From the NCBI RefSeq assembly GCF_014932895.1, contig NZ_JACYOF010000001.1, positions 248,001-312,000 of the forward strand: a stretch of DNA of 64,000 nt. The letters run 5' to 3'. The notes under the pieces were generated by a model. The model was not told the origin of the DNA. It did not search any database and saw nothing but the letters and a program-made list of their open reading frames with translations. The DNA is from Bacillus thuringiensis (GTDB lineage Bacteria > Bacillota > Bacilli > Bacillales > Bacillaceae_G). Both the position numbers and the translations under genes were made by a program. Positions 38,170 through 46,760 of the stretch are shown here, in pieces; the first letter of the stretch is position 1, and each line of letters opens with the position of its first letter.

Positions 38170-38193
38170 GAATAGGTAAATACCTATTCCTAT
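38166..38193 (+). terminator. Rho-independent terminator of the glutaredoxin gene
   Basis: ATAGGAATAGGTA pairs with TACCTATTCCTAT; its T tract merges with the TTTAT edge of the following repeat. Confidence 0.85.
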
Positions 38194-38194
38194 T

Positions 38195-38349
38195 TTTATC
38201 CCGCTAGTTGCGGGCAGTAAAACCCCCACCTCAAAATTCGGCTGGAGCAAAGAAGTTAGGTGGGAGATCAACTGCCCGTAAACGCCCGATTGGTGCGGGC
38301 TGATAATCAGCGAGAGATAAAGCCCCCACTGATTAAAGTTTCACTTTAT
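38195..38349 (+). repeat. bcr1-like repeat, copy B (155 bp)
   Basis: Starts and ends with TTTAT (38195-38199 and 38345-38349), a 5-bp direct repeat of the kind reported for bcr1, with total length exactly 155 bp. Inverted CCCGC-TAGTTGC-GGG stem at the left end and GCCCGATTGGTGCGGGC in the centre allow extensive folding. The right-hand TTTAT includes the stop codon of the 162-residue gene. No reading frame is visible inside. Confidence 0.85.
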
Positions 38350-38834
38350 AATTGTTGTAACCTTTTTATTTCAGTTAAAAGTTCCTGACTTTCATGATAT
38401 CCTGCTAGTTTCCATTTCCCTTGATCCCTTTGCAAAGTTATAATTTGATATTGACCGTTTTTCGTCCGCTCATATACGTATAAATTTTTATGCTCTTCAT
38501 CATATGACATTTTCGTTTCTGAATTAAAAGAAAACGGTGCTTCTTTTGCTGGAAGTAAATATTCACCACTTTGTTTATCACTTCTACTATTTTCATCTGT
38601 AAATACTTGAAGGAAATTATCTGTAAAATACGGTGATAACGTCTCTATCATCTTGTTCATTGGTAAATGCTTTCCACGAATTGAAAATTGGATCTCATAG
38701 CCTTTTTGCACTGTTGTAAACACTTCTTTCCGATCAACTTTCACTTCTTCTTTCCCTAAAACAGTTGTGACACTATAGCCAACTAGAAAGGTAACACAAA
38801 CAAATAGAACAAACCATATTCCATATTTCCTCAT
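38346..38834 (-). CDS. DUF3993-like secreted or membrane-anchored protein
   Basis: 162 residues with an N-terminal hydrophobic segment (residues 6-26, a signal or anchor) and a hydrophilic extracytoplasmic part. Sequence such as VFTDENSRSDKQSGEYLLPAKEAPFSF and a DRDQGKWKLAGYH-like end suggest an NTF2-like fold seen in Bacillus DUF3993 proteins. ATG 38834 follows AAAGGAAGGTGAAAAA. Its stop codon lies in the target duplication of repeat copy B. Function unknown. Confidence 0.7.
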   Translation of the reverse strand: MRKYGIWFVLFVCVTFLVGYSVTTVLGKEEVKVDRKEVFTTVQKGYEIQFSIRGKHLPMNKMIETLSPYFTDNFLQVFTDENSRSDKQSGEYLLPAKEAPFSFNSETKMSYDEEHKNLYVYERTKNGQYQIITLQRDQGKWKLAGYHESQELLTEIKRLQQL

Positions 38835-38988
38835 TTTTTCACCTTCCTTTTAAAAGAACTTGTCTTTGTAGTATTCATTGTAACAATGATTATGCAAAGA
38901 AAGTGATGGTTTCGTTCGTAAAATCTTTACAACGATAGACAGCATTTTCATCACCATTTTCACTATTACCAATTTCTGATAAAAACAA

Positions 38989-39018
38989 ACAAAAAAATGC
39001 ACGAATCTCTTCGTGCAT
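38989..39018 (-). terminator. Rho-independent terminator of ykuI
   Basis: ATGCACGAA pairs with TTCGTGCAT around TCTC and is followed by TTTTTTTG on the minus strand. The stem overlaps the ykuI stop. Confidence 0.8.
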
Positions 39019-40235
39019 TAAAATAAAACATCTTCTTCATATAAATATTCATAAGATAAATCTATAAATAAAAAGTTTTCATCATCAATCGGGAAAGAAA
39101 ATGTTCGTACCATTTCACCAGTTTCAATGTCGGCATATAAATCTGAAAGTCTTGCCTTATTTTCAAAACGCATTTTCATGATATTCTCAAGAAAATACGG
39201 GCGCCAACTCCAGTTCTTCATATAATACTCAGGCATCACAATCCATTCCCCATCTTTTTTCATAACATTACCTGATTGTTGGAAACCATCTTCATTACAA
39301 ATAAATATGCGAAAACTACACTGTGATACACTTTGGCTAAATTGTAATAACCAATCATTTATATCTTCATTCTTTTTTTGTTTTGACAGAACATCACCAA
39401 TTCGGCCACGTAACATCTCTGTTAAATTGTAAATTTTTTGCAACTTCTTCTTCTCATGCTGAATAAACTGATGACATTCATTACCAAGTCGCTCTTTTAA
39501 AACATTGGTTTCAATAAAATCCGGTAAACATTCTTTCAAATAATTCCCTTGATAATATCTACCACCGTTTTTCCAAGCATATTGCAGTTGATAAAAAGCA
39601 TCTATTTCTTCATATAACAATGTCGCACCAATTCTTCTAGCAAGTAATGATAAAGAATATAAAATATCTTGATAAGATTGTAAAAGTGCAGTTTGCCTTA
39701 AGTTCGTTAAATCTACTTTTAATATATCCGGTGCTAACACGCTAATACGTTCTAAATTACTTGTACCCGTTCCAACTTTATTAATTGAAATTTGAATACC
39801 ATATGTACGATAATACATCAGCAAATGATTAAATTGCTCGATATCTTCTTTACATTCATGTTCTGTAATCTCTAAAACAATGTGTTTCAAATTTAAACCT
39901 TGTTTTTCATACATCAATAAAAGTTGAAGTAAACTTTCATCCTCATCATTCATTAATACGTTAGCATTCCGATGTATAAATAATAATAATTTTTGATTGG
40001 TTTCTAAATAACGATTTATAGCTTTTTCTACTATGATGTTATCCGCTTCCAGTTGAAACTCACTTGGAATAGAATCATCATGAAAGAACGAAGCTAAACT
40101 TTGTACGCCCTCTTCTGTTTGAATACGCCCTACTACTTCATATCCAATTACTGTATGCTCATCAGCACTAAAAATAGCTTGATAATAAGGAAGGACTTTA
40201 TCCAAGTTACTCATTACATCTAATGCATCTATCAA
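39018..40235 (-). CDS. ykuI: EAL-domain c-di-GMP protein YkuI
   Basis: 405 residues: an EAL domain (about 1-245), then a helical linker and a C-terminal PAS-like YkuI_C domain. The EAL signature is degenerate, reading EVV at residues 33-35 (YEVVGR), while LEITEHE near 120 and KVDLTNLR near 172 remain. In B. subtilis, YkuI binds c-di-GMP with no or weak hydrolysis, so this is probably a receptor. TTG 40235 follows GGGAGGGAAGCACA. It is downstream of the sRNA candidate at 40294-40377. Confidence 0.9.
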   Translation of the reverse strand: MIDALDVMSNLDKVLPYYQAIFSADEHTVIGYEVVGRIQTEEGVQSLASFFHDDSIPSEFQLEADNIIVEKAINRYLETNQKLLLFIHRNANVLMNDEDESLLQLLLMYEKQGLNLKHIVLEITEHECKEDIEQFNHLLMYYRTYGIQISINKVGTGTSNLERISVLAPDILKVDLTNLRQTALLQSYQDILYSLSLLARRIGATLLYEEIDAFYQLQYAWKNGGRYYQGNYLKECLPDFIETNVLKERLGNECHQFIQHEKKKLQKIYNLTEMLRGRIGDVLSKQKKNEDINDWLLQFSQSVSQCSFRIFICNEDGFQQSGNVMKKDGEWIVMPEYYMKNWSWRPYFLENIMKMRFENKARLSDLYADIETGEMVRTFSFPIDDENFLFIDLSYEYLYEEDVLF

Positions 40236-40293
40236 TGTGCTTCCCTCCCTTTACTTTTCAAAAATTATAACACGATATTTACGGAAAAATAAT

Positions 40294-40377
40294 AAAAAAT
40301 CCCTTCAGTTTTCCTGAAGGGATTAGAGGGGTAAAATGCTAAGGGGAATTAGCAATTCTACTATGAAGAAAAAAGAG
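40294..40377 (-). ncRNA. Candidate C-rich small RNA
   Basis: A promoter and a terminator frame an 84-nt unit without an ORF. In RNA order it has a stem-loop UGCUAA-UUCCCC-UUAGCA (40337-40354) exposing UUCCCC, a single-stranded ACCCCUCU, and a terminator stem AAUCCCUUCAG/CUGAAGGGAUU (40298-40324) with U6. C-rich exposed motifs of this kind pair with ribosome binding sites in Gram-positive sRNAs such as RsaE/RoxS and FsrA. I do not recognise it as a named RNA. Confidence 0.6.
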
Positions 40378-40383
40378 GTCTTA

Positions 40384-40412
40384 AATATAACGTATATACG
40401 ACCTCTTGTAAA
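40384..40412 (-). promoter_or_regulatory. Sigma-A promoter of the sRNA candidate with upstream repeats
   Basis: On the minus strand TTTACA (40407-40412), 17 bp, TATATT (40384-40389). AGAGGTC and GACCTCT, at about 40374-40406, flank the -10 as an inverted repeat. Just upstream are three TGTGA repeats (complements of TCACA at 40423-40427, 40430-40434 and 40441-40445), recalling a ResD/Fnr-type region, though no consensus is complete. Confidence 0.6.
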
Positions 40413-40489
40413 CACTTTTCTTTCACATGTCACAATTTCGTCACATTTTACCATAGAAAAATGAATCAAACATCATCTTCTCATCCCTT

Positions 40490-41254
40490 TTAAAATGGAT
40501 ATTGATGTAAATGTTGTCCTCCATCCATTGTCATGCAAGTTCCGTTTATGTAAGCAGCTTCATCTGAACATAAATAATAAGCTAGACCTGCAATTTCTTC
40601 TGGCGTACCCAGTCTTCCAAGTGGAACACTTTGTAGTGTACGCTTAGCCATTTCTTCTGAAATCCATAATTTATCGGCACCACCTGTACGTTCAATTGGT
40701 CCTGGTGCAATAGCATTAACTCTTATTCCATATTTGCGTCCCCACTCAACAGCAAGTGTTTTTGTCATCGCTAATACTCCAGCCTTCGCTGCAGCCGAAT
40801 GAATAACCCCTGGACCTGCATCCCATGCATAAGTTGCTACCATGTTAATGATATTTCCTTTTATACCTTTCTCAATCCAATACTTCCCGACAGCTTGGCT
40901 ACAATAAAATGTACCATTTAACACAATATTAATTACTGCATTCCAGCCATTTACAGATAAATCTTCAGCTGGGCAAATAAAGTTTCCAGCTGCATTATTT
41001 ATTAAAATATCAATTCTCCCAAATTTCTCATCAATATGTTCAATCATTTTCTGAATATCCTCAGTATTTCTCACATCCATTTGTACAGGTAACACTTGCC
41101 CTGGAAACTGTTCAATTTCTAACTTTGTTTCCTCTAGCTTTTCCTTTGTACGCCCTGTAATAACAACTCGTGCCCCTTCTTTCGCAAAACGAGTTGCCAT
41201 TCCTTTTCCCATTCCGCTCGATCCGCCTGTTATAATAACTACCTTATCTTTCAC
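40490..41254 (-). CDS. fadH: 2,4-dienoyl-CoA reductase-like short-chain dehydrogenase
   Basis: 254-residue SDR with VVIITGGSSGMGKGMATRFAKEG (Rossmann motif), NNAAGNFICPAEDLS near 86 with the distinctive Asn-Phe-Ile-Cys-Pro, and the GPIERTGGADKLW loop near 190. The Tyr-X-X-X-Lys of classical SDRs is replaced by SAAAKAGV, as in the dienoyl-CoA reductase group to which B. subtilis YkuF/FadH belongs. GTG 41254 follows GGGAGGGGATGTAT. A palindrome at 41272-41289 lies in the leader. Confidence 0.88.
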   Translation of the reverse strand: MKDKVVIITGGSSGMGKGMATRFAKEGARVVITGRTKEKLEETKLEIEQFPGQVLPVQMDVRNTEDIQKMIEHIDEKFGRIDILINNAAGNFICPAEDLSVNGWNAVINIVLNGTFYCSQAVGKYWIEKGIKGNIINMVATYAWDAGPGVIHSAAAKAGVLAMTKTLAVEWGRKYGIRVNAIAPGPIERTGGADKLWISEEMAKRTLQSVPLGRLGTPEEIAGLAYYLCSDEAAYINGTCMTMDGGQHLHQYPF

Positions 41255-41271
41255 ATACATCCCCTCCCAAA

Positions 41272-41289
41272 AATGAATACACATTCATT
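41272..41289. promoter_or_regulatory. Palindromic operator candidate of fadH
   Basis: AATGAAT-ACAC-ATTCATT, 18 bp with two 7-bp arms. TGAAT/ATTCA half sites are characteristic of TetR-type acyl-CoA regulators (FadR), but the spacing here differs from the FadR consensus (TGAATGA-N4-TCATTCA). It lies 18 bp upstream of GTG 41254. Confidence 0.5.
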
Positions 41290-41499
41290 TTATCATTTTA
41301 TTTGATAGAAATCTTTATATTTTTGAAGTTTTCTGATATTTTATCGTAAAGAGGTTTCTTTTCATTCATTTTTTCCGTAATTTATACTACTACTTTATTA
41401 TTTAAAATATATTTTAAATAAAACTGAAGGGAGATTTGAGTAGCCTGTATATGGAACAAAAACATGTGATATAAATCAAATAGGTATACTCATACTTTT

Positions 41500-42357
41500 A
41501 TGAAGCAAATTACAAGAAGAAATTTTTTAAAAGTTGGAATGCGCACTTGCCTATATTCATTTATAACCACTGGTTTCGGTTACTATTACGCTAAATACAT
41601 AGAACCCTATACGCTTTCTTTTACACAGCACACGCTCAAATCACAGCTTATACCAACAAGTTTTCACGGTATGAAGATTCTTCAATTTAGCGATTTACAT
41701 CTCGGATACTATTTCTCTCTCCAACATTTATCTCAAATTGTTTCTAAAATTAATGCTGCAAATCCAGATATTGTTCTTTTTACTGGGGATCTCATTGATA
41801 ATTACCAAACGTATACTGACACCCCTTTCGTTGCATCCATTTTAAAAAATATACAAGCCCCCTTCGGTAAATTCGCTATTTATGGTAACCACGATCACGG
41901 TGGATACGGAACCGAATACTATGATCACATCATGCGTGAATCCGGATTTGAACTTTTACAAAATAGAGAAAAACGAATTCGTTTACTGGATAATAGTGAA
42001 ATTTCTATTTTCGGTCTTGATGATATACTACTGGGTAAACCAAGAATAAAGGAAACATTACGACATGCGCAGCAACATATTTATACAATTGTTCTTGTTC
42101 ACGAACCAGATATTGCCTCACAAATTGCTACATACCCAATCGATCTTCAGCTATCTGGACATAGCCATGGCGGCCAAGTACAAATTCCATTTTTAGGTGC
42201 TATTATTACCCCGTCGCTTGCAAAACAATACGTTGAAGGTCTCTATAACATTCAGGATTTAACTCTCTATGTCAATCGGGGTCTTGGAAGAACACGTGTC
42301 CCATTCCGCTTTATGGCTAAACCTGAAATTACGCTTTTCACCCTTCAACATTCATAA
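41500..42357 (+). CDS. ykuE: Metallophosphoesterase with twin-arginine signal
   Basis: 285 residues. TRRNFLK at residues 5-11 is a Tat signal, followed by a weakly hydrophobic segment; YkuE is a known Tat substrate in B. subtilis. Calcineurin-like motifs are DLHLG near 67, GDLID near 98, YGNHDHGG near 129, VHEPD near 199 and SGHSHGG near 221. The substrate is unknown. ATG 41500 is chosen by the RR motif; the ribosome site is poor, and the upstream 240 nt include GAAGGGAG near 41427 only. Cell-wall located by homology. Confidence 0.92.
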   Translation: MKQITRRNFLKVGMRTCLYSFITTGFGYYYAKYIEPYTLSFTQHTLKSQLIPTSFHGMKILQFSDLHLGYYFSLQHLSQIVSKINAANPDIVLFTGDLIDNYQTYTDTPFVASILKNIQAPFGKFAIYGNHDHGGYGTEYYDHIMRESGFELLQNREKRIRLLDNSEISIFGLDDILLGKPRIKETLRHAQQHIYTIVLVHEPDIASQIATYPIDLQLSGHSHGGQVQIPFLGAIITPSLAKQYVEGLYNIQDLTLYVNRGLGRTRVPFRFMAKPEITLFTLQHS

Positions 42358-42457
42358 CATGCTTTTGCCTATTTTCTTATACATCCTTTCTTGTACGCGC
42401 TCATCCACGCTCGGTTCACCATATGATAAAAGTGAGTCCAATAAAGGAGGTTTATTC

Positions 42458-42694
42458 ATGTATCCATATTATCAACCATTCCCAGTTCGTTCAGCACCTA
42501 TTGGTCCCGTAGGCGACTCACGATTCTTTCCATTTTTCGGCGTTCCATTTCTAGCTGGAATTGCTGGCGGATTGCTCGGTGGAGCATTAGCTTTCGGCCC
42601 TAGACCGTTTTATCCGCCATACCCACCGCCTTTCCCACCACCAGCACCTTTTCCTTGTTACGGAGGGCCTTGTCAACAACCATTCTATTATTAA
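42458..42694 (+). CDS. Proline/aromatic-rich small protein, coat-like
   Basis: 78 residues: Pro/Tyr/Phe-rich ends (MYPYYQPFPVRSAPIGPVGD and a run of PP and PPP followed by CYGG and CQQPFYY) flank a Gly-rich hydrophobic segment LAGIAGGLLGGALAFG. The composition is that of spore coat or exosporium associated proteins. The start ATG 42458 has AAAGGAGGTTTATTC; a possible sigma-K -10 CATATGATA lies at 42420-42428 without a good -35. I do not recognise a family. Confidence 0.75.
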   Translation: MYPYYQPFPVRSAPIGPVGDSRFFPFFGVPFLAGIAGGLLGGALAFGPRPFYPPYPPPFPPPAPFPCYGGPCQQPFYY

Positions 42695-42781
42695 TTTAAA
42701 ACAATGAATCGATTCATCACACACCTATAATAAAAACTATTCTCTCTACTCATTCTTCCATTTATGGAACATATGATAGAG

Positions 42782-42828
42782 AAAAAAGTAAAAACCTCTT
42801 AATTGCAATAAGAGGTTTTTACTTTTTT
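42782..42828. terminator. 20-bp bidirectional terminator
   Basis: AAAAAAGTAAAAACCTCTTA pairs exactly with 42809-42828 between the coat-like gene and ppk. Confidence 0.92.
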
Positions 42829-44936
42829 TATTCAGCGTCTGTATTTTGATACGCCATCTTAAATAAGTTCACTTGGCTATCAATTTCTTCTATAATACTA
42901 TTAATTATGTAGTAATAGTCACCATCTTTATTTTGTTCACGTGTTTTCACATTATCAGCTAAAATGAGCTGTAAAATTGCCTTTATTCTCGCTTTCATTT
43001 CAATATCTAAAATTGGGAAGGATATTTCTACTCGCTTTTCCATATTTCGTGTCATCCAATCAGCTGAAGATAAATATATTTTCTCATCTCCATTATGATG
43101 GAAATAATAAATACGACTATGTTCTAAATACCTTCCAACTACACTAACTACACGAATATTTTCACTTACATTTGGAATCCCAGGCCTTAAACAACATGTT
43201 CCTCTAACGATGAGCTCTACCTTTACTCCAGCTTGTGATGCTTCGTACATTTTTTTTATTAATGGCTTATCTGTTAACGAGTTCATCTTAGCGATAATAT
43301 ATCCATTTCCATACTGTCTATGATAACGAATTTCTTCATCTATTAAGTCCATAAATTGCTCTCTTATATCAAACGGCGCAACCGATAAATGATGAAAGTG
43401 TGGTTTCGTTGTATATCCACTCAAATAATTAAAGAAATTTGTTGCATCTACACCAAAGTCCTTTCGCGATGTAATATAGCCAAAATCGGTATATAGCTTC
43501 GCTGTTGCATCATTATAATTTCCGGTTCCAAGATGTACGAATCTTTCGATTTTTCCGTTTTTTCTTCTTACAACTAGTGTAATTTTACTATGTGTTTTCA
43601 GGTGACTTACACCGTAAATAACATGACATCCAGCCTGTTCCAATTCTTTAGCCCAATGAACATTATTTTCTTCATCAAACCTTGCCTTTAATTCGACCAA
43701 CACCGTCACTTGTTTTCCCTTTTCAGCCGCCACTTTTAACGCCTGAATAATCGGAGAATCTCCACTCACACGATATAATGTTTGTTTGATCGCAAGTACA
43801 TTCGAATCATCTGCTGCGTCACGAACAAAATCAACAACTGGCTGAAATGACTCAAAAGGATGATGTAATAAAATATCATGTTCTATTGCTTTTTCAAATA
43901 CATCTTCCTCATCCCCTAAATCTTGAGGAGGCTGTGGAATAAGAGCTGGATATACAAGATGCTCATATAATGGTGCTAATTTTTTATATAGAGAGAATAA
44001 ACATGTTAAATCTAACGGTCCATCCATCATGTATACATCTTCATCTTTTACTTCTAACACCTCATACAATAACGCCAATACTCTTTCATCAATGTGTTCT
44101 TTCCCGACTTCTAAACGAACAGCAGCTCCCCACTTACGCTTTTTCAATTCTTTTTCAATTACTTTTAATAAATCACGTGCACCTTCCTCATGTATTGTTA
44201 AGTCCGCATTACGTGTAATACGGAAACGAGTAACAGATGATACTTTATACCCTGTGAATAATTTATGGGTAAAACCACTAATGACATCTTCTAATAAAAT
44301 AAATTTATGCTTTTGTCCTTCACTCGGTAAAAATATGAAACGCTCTAGTAAAGAAGGTACTTGTACAATTCCTAACTTCGTACGATTTTCTTCTTCCACT
44401 TGCTTCTCATCATATAAAATAGTGGCTAAATTCAAACTTTTATTTAACAACATTGGAAATGGACGATACGCATCAATCGCTACAGGAGTTAACACTGGAA
44501 AAATTTGTTCATCAAAATACTCTTCGATAAATTCTCTTTGCTCTTTCGTCAAATCATGAAATGTTAAACGTTCAATTCCCTCTAGTTCAAGTGCTGGCAA
44601 TACATAATTTTTAAATGTATTATATTGTACCGTCATTAGTTCATGAGCTTTTATCGCAATCTTATTCAACTGTTTTTTCGGCGTTAACCCCGCTTTATTT
44701 TCTGGTTGGTTAAATCCTGCACTTACTTGATCTTTCAACCCTGCCACGCGCACCATAAAAAACTCATCTAAATTTGAACTAAAAATGCTAATAAACTTTA
44801 ATCTTTCCAAAAGTGGATTATTTTCATCTTGCGCTTCTTGTAGTACACGTTCATTAAAAGCTAGCCAGCTTAACTCGCGATTATTATAGTAAGCTGTATC
44901 ATTTAAATTCACTACATTCCCCTTCAGCAATTCCAT
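42828..44936 (-). CDS. ppk: Polyphosphate kinase 1
   Basis: Makes polyphosphate from ATP, membrane associated. 702 residues with the four-domain PPK1 plan: N domain (YYNNRELSWLAFNERVLQEA near 17), HLKTHSK near 450 with the autophosphorylated His, and the C-terminal phospholipase D-like half with GTCCLRPG near 575 and YLSSADWM near 615. ATG 44936 is the longest start, but GAAGGGG ahead of GTG 44912 suggests that translation may begin there (694 residues). It lies downstream of ppx on the same strand with a 108-nt gap. Confidence 0.95.
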   Translation of the reverse strand: MELLKGNVVNLNDTAYYNNRELSWLAFNERVLQEAQDENNPLLERLKFISIFSSNLDEFFMVRVAGLKDQVSAGFNQPENKAGLTPKKQLNKIAIKAHELMTVQYNTFKNYVLPALELEGIERLTFHDLTKEQREFIEEYFDEQIFPVLTPVAIDAYRPFPMLLNKSLNLATILYDEKQVEEENRTKLGIVQVPSLLERFIFLPSEGQKHKFILLEDVISGFTHKLFTGYKVSSVTRFRITRNADLTIHEEGARDLLKVIEKELKKRKWGAAVRLEVGKEHIDERVLALLYEVLEVKDEDVYMMDGPLDLTCLFSLYKKLAPLYEHLVYPALIPQPPQDLGDEEDVFEKAIEHDILLHHPFESFQPVVDFVRDAADDSNVLAIKQTLYRVSGDSPIIQALKVAAEKGKQVTVLVELKARFDEENNVHWAKELEQAGCHVIYGVSHLKTHSKITLVVRRKNGKIERFVHLGTGNYNDATAKLYTDFGYITSRKDFGVDATNFFNYLSGYTTKPHFHHLSVAPFDIREQFMDLIDEEIRYHRQYGNGYIIAKMNSLTDKPLIKKMYEASQAGVKVELIVRGTCCLRPGIPNVSENIRVVSVVGRYLEHSRIYYFHHNGDEKIYLSSADWMTRNMEKRVEISFPILDIEMKARIKAILQLILADNVKTREQNKDGDYYYIINSIIEEIDSQVNLFKMAYQNTDAE

Positions 44937-45044
44937 TCTCTTTACACTTCCCCTTGAAACTTTTTTAATATAATTTAGTTATTTTTATTTTATCAAATTA
45001 CAATATTCCAAAGTGTTAATTTTCTGTAAAGATATCCGTACAAC

Positions 45045-46583
45045 CTAACATTTTAATTCGAATGACAAGTTAATATTCGTTTTTAATACTCTTTCCAGTT
45101 GTTTTTTTTGTTTTTCAGCTTGAACTTTTTCTGCTAATGCCGATTGTTTACATAAAATTCTAAATGTCAAACCTTCTTCACTTTCCGTTATATATATTGC
45201 CTCAACAAGCGATCTCTGTCTTACATTTAAAGCAGCTGAAAATTGTAAAACAGCTCCTAATAGGCGAATTTTTTTTTGTTCGCTTTTATCAAACCAACCT
45301 TCAAATGGAGATAAATGTTGTTTAAATAACATTTTTGATTTATACGATGCAATAAGCGCTAACCTAACTCGATTTTTATGCATCATACCATCAATTGTTT
45401 TATTCGCTAATAAATAAAATGTATGTAAACGGCTCGCTTCTTCGTCTATATATTTTCCTATATTAAATACTTTCGCTGCTTGATGGAATACTTCCCATTC
45501 TTTTGCTGACATAGAAATGAGCCCTGCTTCTACAAGCTGTTGACAAATTAATCTTCCATGTTTAATAAGTTGAATGACAAATTCCATATCCATTTCGTAT
45601 TCATATGATAATAAATGCAAACTTTCTTCGACCACGTTCGGATAATATGAAATTCCCAAATCTTTCGTCAATTCTTCATAGAAAACCCCTTCTCTTAATC
45701 CTTTTCTACTTAATACAAATGCAGGTGCTTCTATAACATTAACAAGCGTATGAAATACTTCGACCGCTGGAACAATTGTATCTGCTCGATCTTTTGCCAA
45801 TCCTTCCATTTTTTGAAGTTCGATGAACGATAATTTTTCCAATTCACCTTTTACATTTTTAATATCTTCTTCTTTCATTTTGTATAAATGTAATCCTGCT
45901 ATAGGATAGCATATTAAATTTTGATGGATTTTCACTAAGTTCCTCGCACTACCACCAATTGCAATAAGAGGCAATTTCTTATTGATTAACCATGGTAACG
46001 TTCGAAATTGACACTCTAAATACGTTTGAATTTTCACTAATTCATCTTTAGTGGGAATATCATCTTTAATAAATTGTTGCTTTAAAGAAAGCGCCCCAAA
46101 AGGAAAGCTGTGGTATTCTAAAATCTCTCTATTTCTAAAGTATGTAACTTCCGTACTTCCCCCGCCAATATCTACTGTTATTCCTTCTGAAAACGAAGTA
46201 GAATTCATAACTGCTAAATAGCCATAACGTGCTTCCTCATATTCTGATAATACTCTAAGAGTAAAGTCTGTTTGTCCTTCAACAAGTTTTTTAATTGCAT
46301 CTTGATTCTCAGCCTGTCTAATTGTTGCTGTTGCAACACAAAGTACATGATGCAGCTCATGGAATCTTGTACTGTCTTGAAATTGAAATAATGTTTGTAA
46401 CAATACTTCTATTCCTTCTTCACTCAAAATACCATCGATTAAATAATTTCTTAACCGAGCAACCACCTTCGTATTTTCAACCTCTTTATAAAACCCCCCA
46501 TTTTGCTTTTCATAAATAACTAAACGCATTGTATTAGATCCAATATCTATAATGGCATATTGTTGTTTTAATATTTCTTTCAA
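45045..46583 (-). CDS. ppx: Exopolyphosphatase/GppA-type phosphatase
   Basis: 512 residues from TTG 46583. The ASKHA fold is visible: YAIIDIGSNTMRLVIYE near 8, TVDIGGGSTEVTYF near 137 and the LIAIGGSARNL stretch near 205; the C-terminal half has an HD-like all-helical region. Degrades polyphosphate or pppGpp. Start choice is uncertain: GTG 46619 leaves 12 more residues but lacks a good site. Immediately upstream of ppk, so synthesis and breakdown genes are coupled. Confidence 0.92.
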   Translation of the reverse strand: MKEILKQQYAIIDIGSNTMRLVIYEKQNGGFYKEVENTKVVARLRNYLIDGILSEEGIEVLLQTLFQFQDSTRFHELHHVLCVATATIRQAENQDAIKKLVEGQTDFTLRVLSEYEEARYGYLAVMNSTSFSEGITVDIGGGSTEVTYFRNREILEYHSFPFGALSLKQQFIKDDIPTKDELVKIQTYLECQFRTLPWLINKKLPLIAIGGSARNLVKIHQNLICYPIAGLHLYKMKEEDIKNVKGELEKLSFIELQKMEGLAKDRADTIVPAVEVFHTLVNVIEAPAFVLSRKGLREGVFYEELTKDLGISYYPNVVEESLHLLSYEYEMDMEFVIQLIKHGRLICQQLVEAGLISMSAKEWEVFHQAAKVFNIGKYIDEEASRLHTFYLLANKTIDGMMHKNRVRLALIASYKSKMLFKQHLSPFEGWFDKSEQKKIRLLGAVLQFSAALNVRQRSLVEAIYITESEEGLTFRILCKQSALAEKVQAEKQKKQLERVLKTNINLSFELKC

Positions 46584-46760
46584 ACTTCTCACTCTTTCAT
46601 TATCGAATTTCAAAAACACATTCTATTACTATTATACAAAATAGTTGTTTTTTGTAACAATATTGCTTTAATATTGAAAATATATACAATCACTTTTTGC
46701 ATATAATAAAAACCTGTTTTATTTATGGTATAATAATGAAAAATTGAAAGGAGATTCAAT

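Noticed and set aside
44029-44559. 176-codon plus-strand frame inside ppk
   Set aside because: Antisense to conserved Ppk sequence, no ribosome site, Ser/Lys-rich composition typical of shadow frames.
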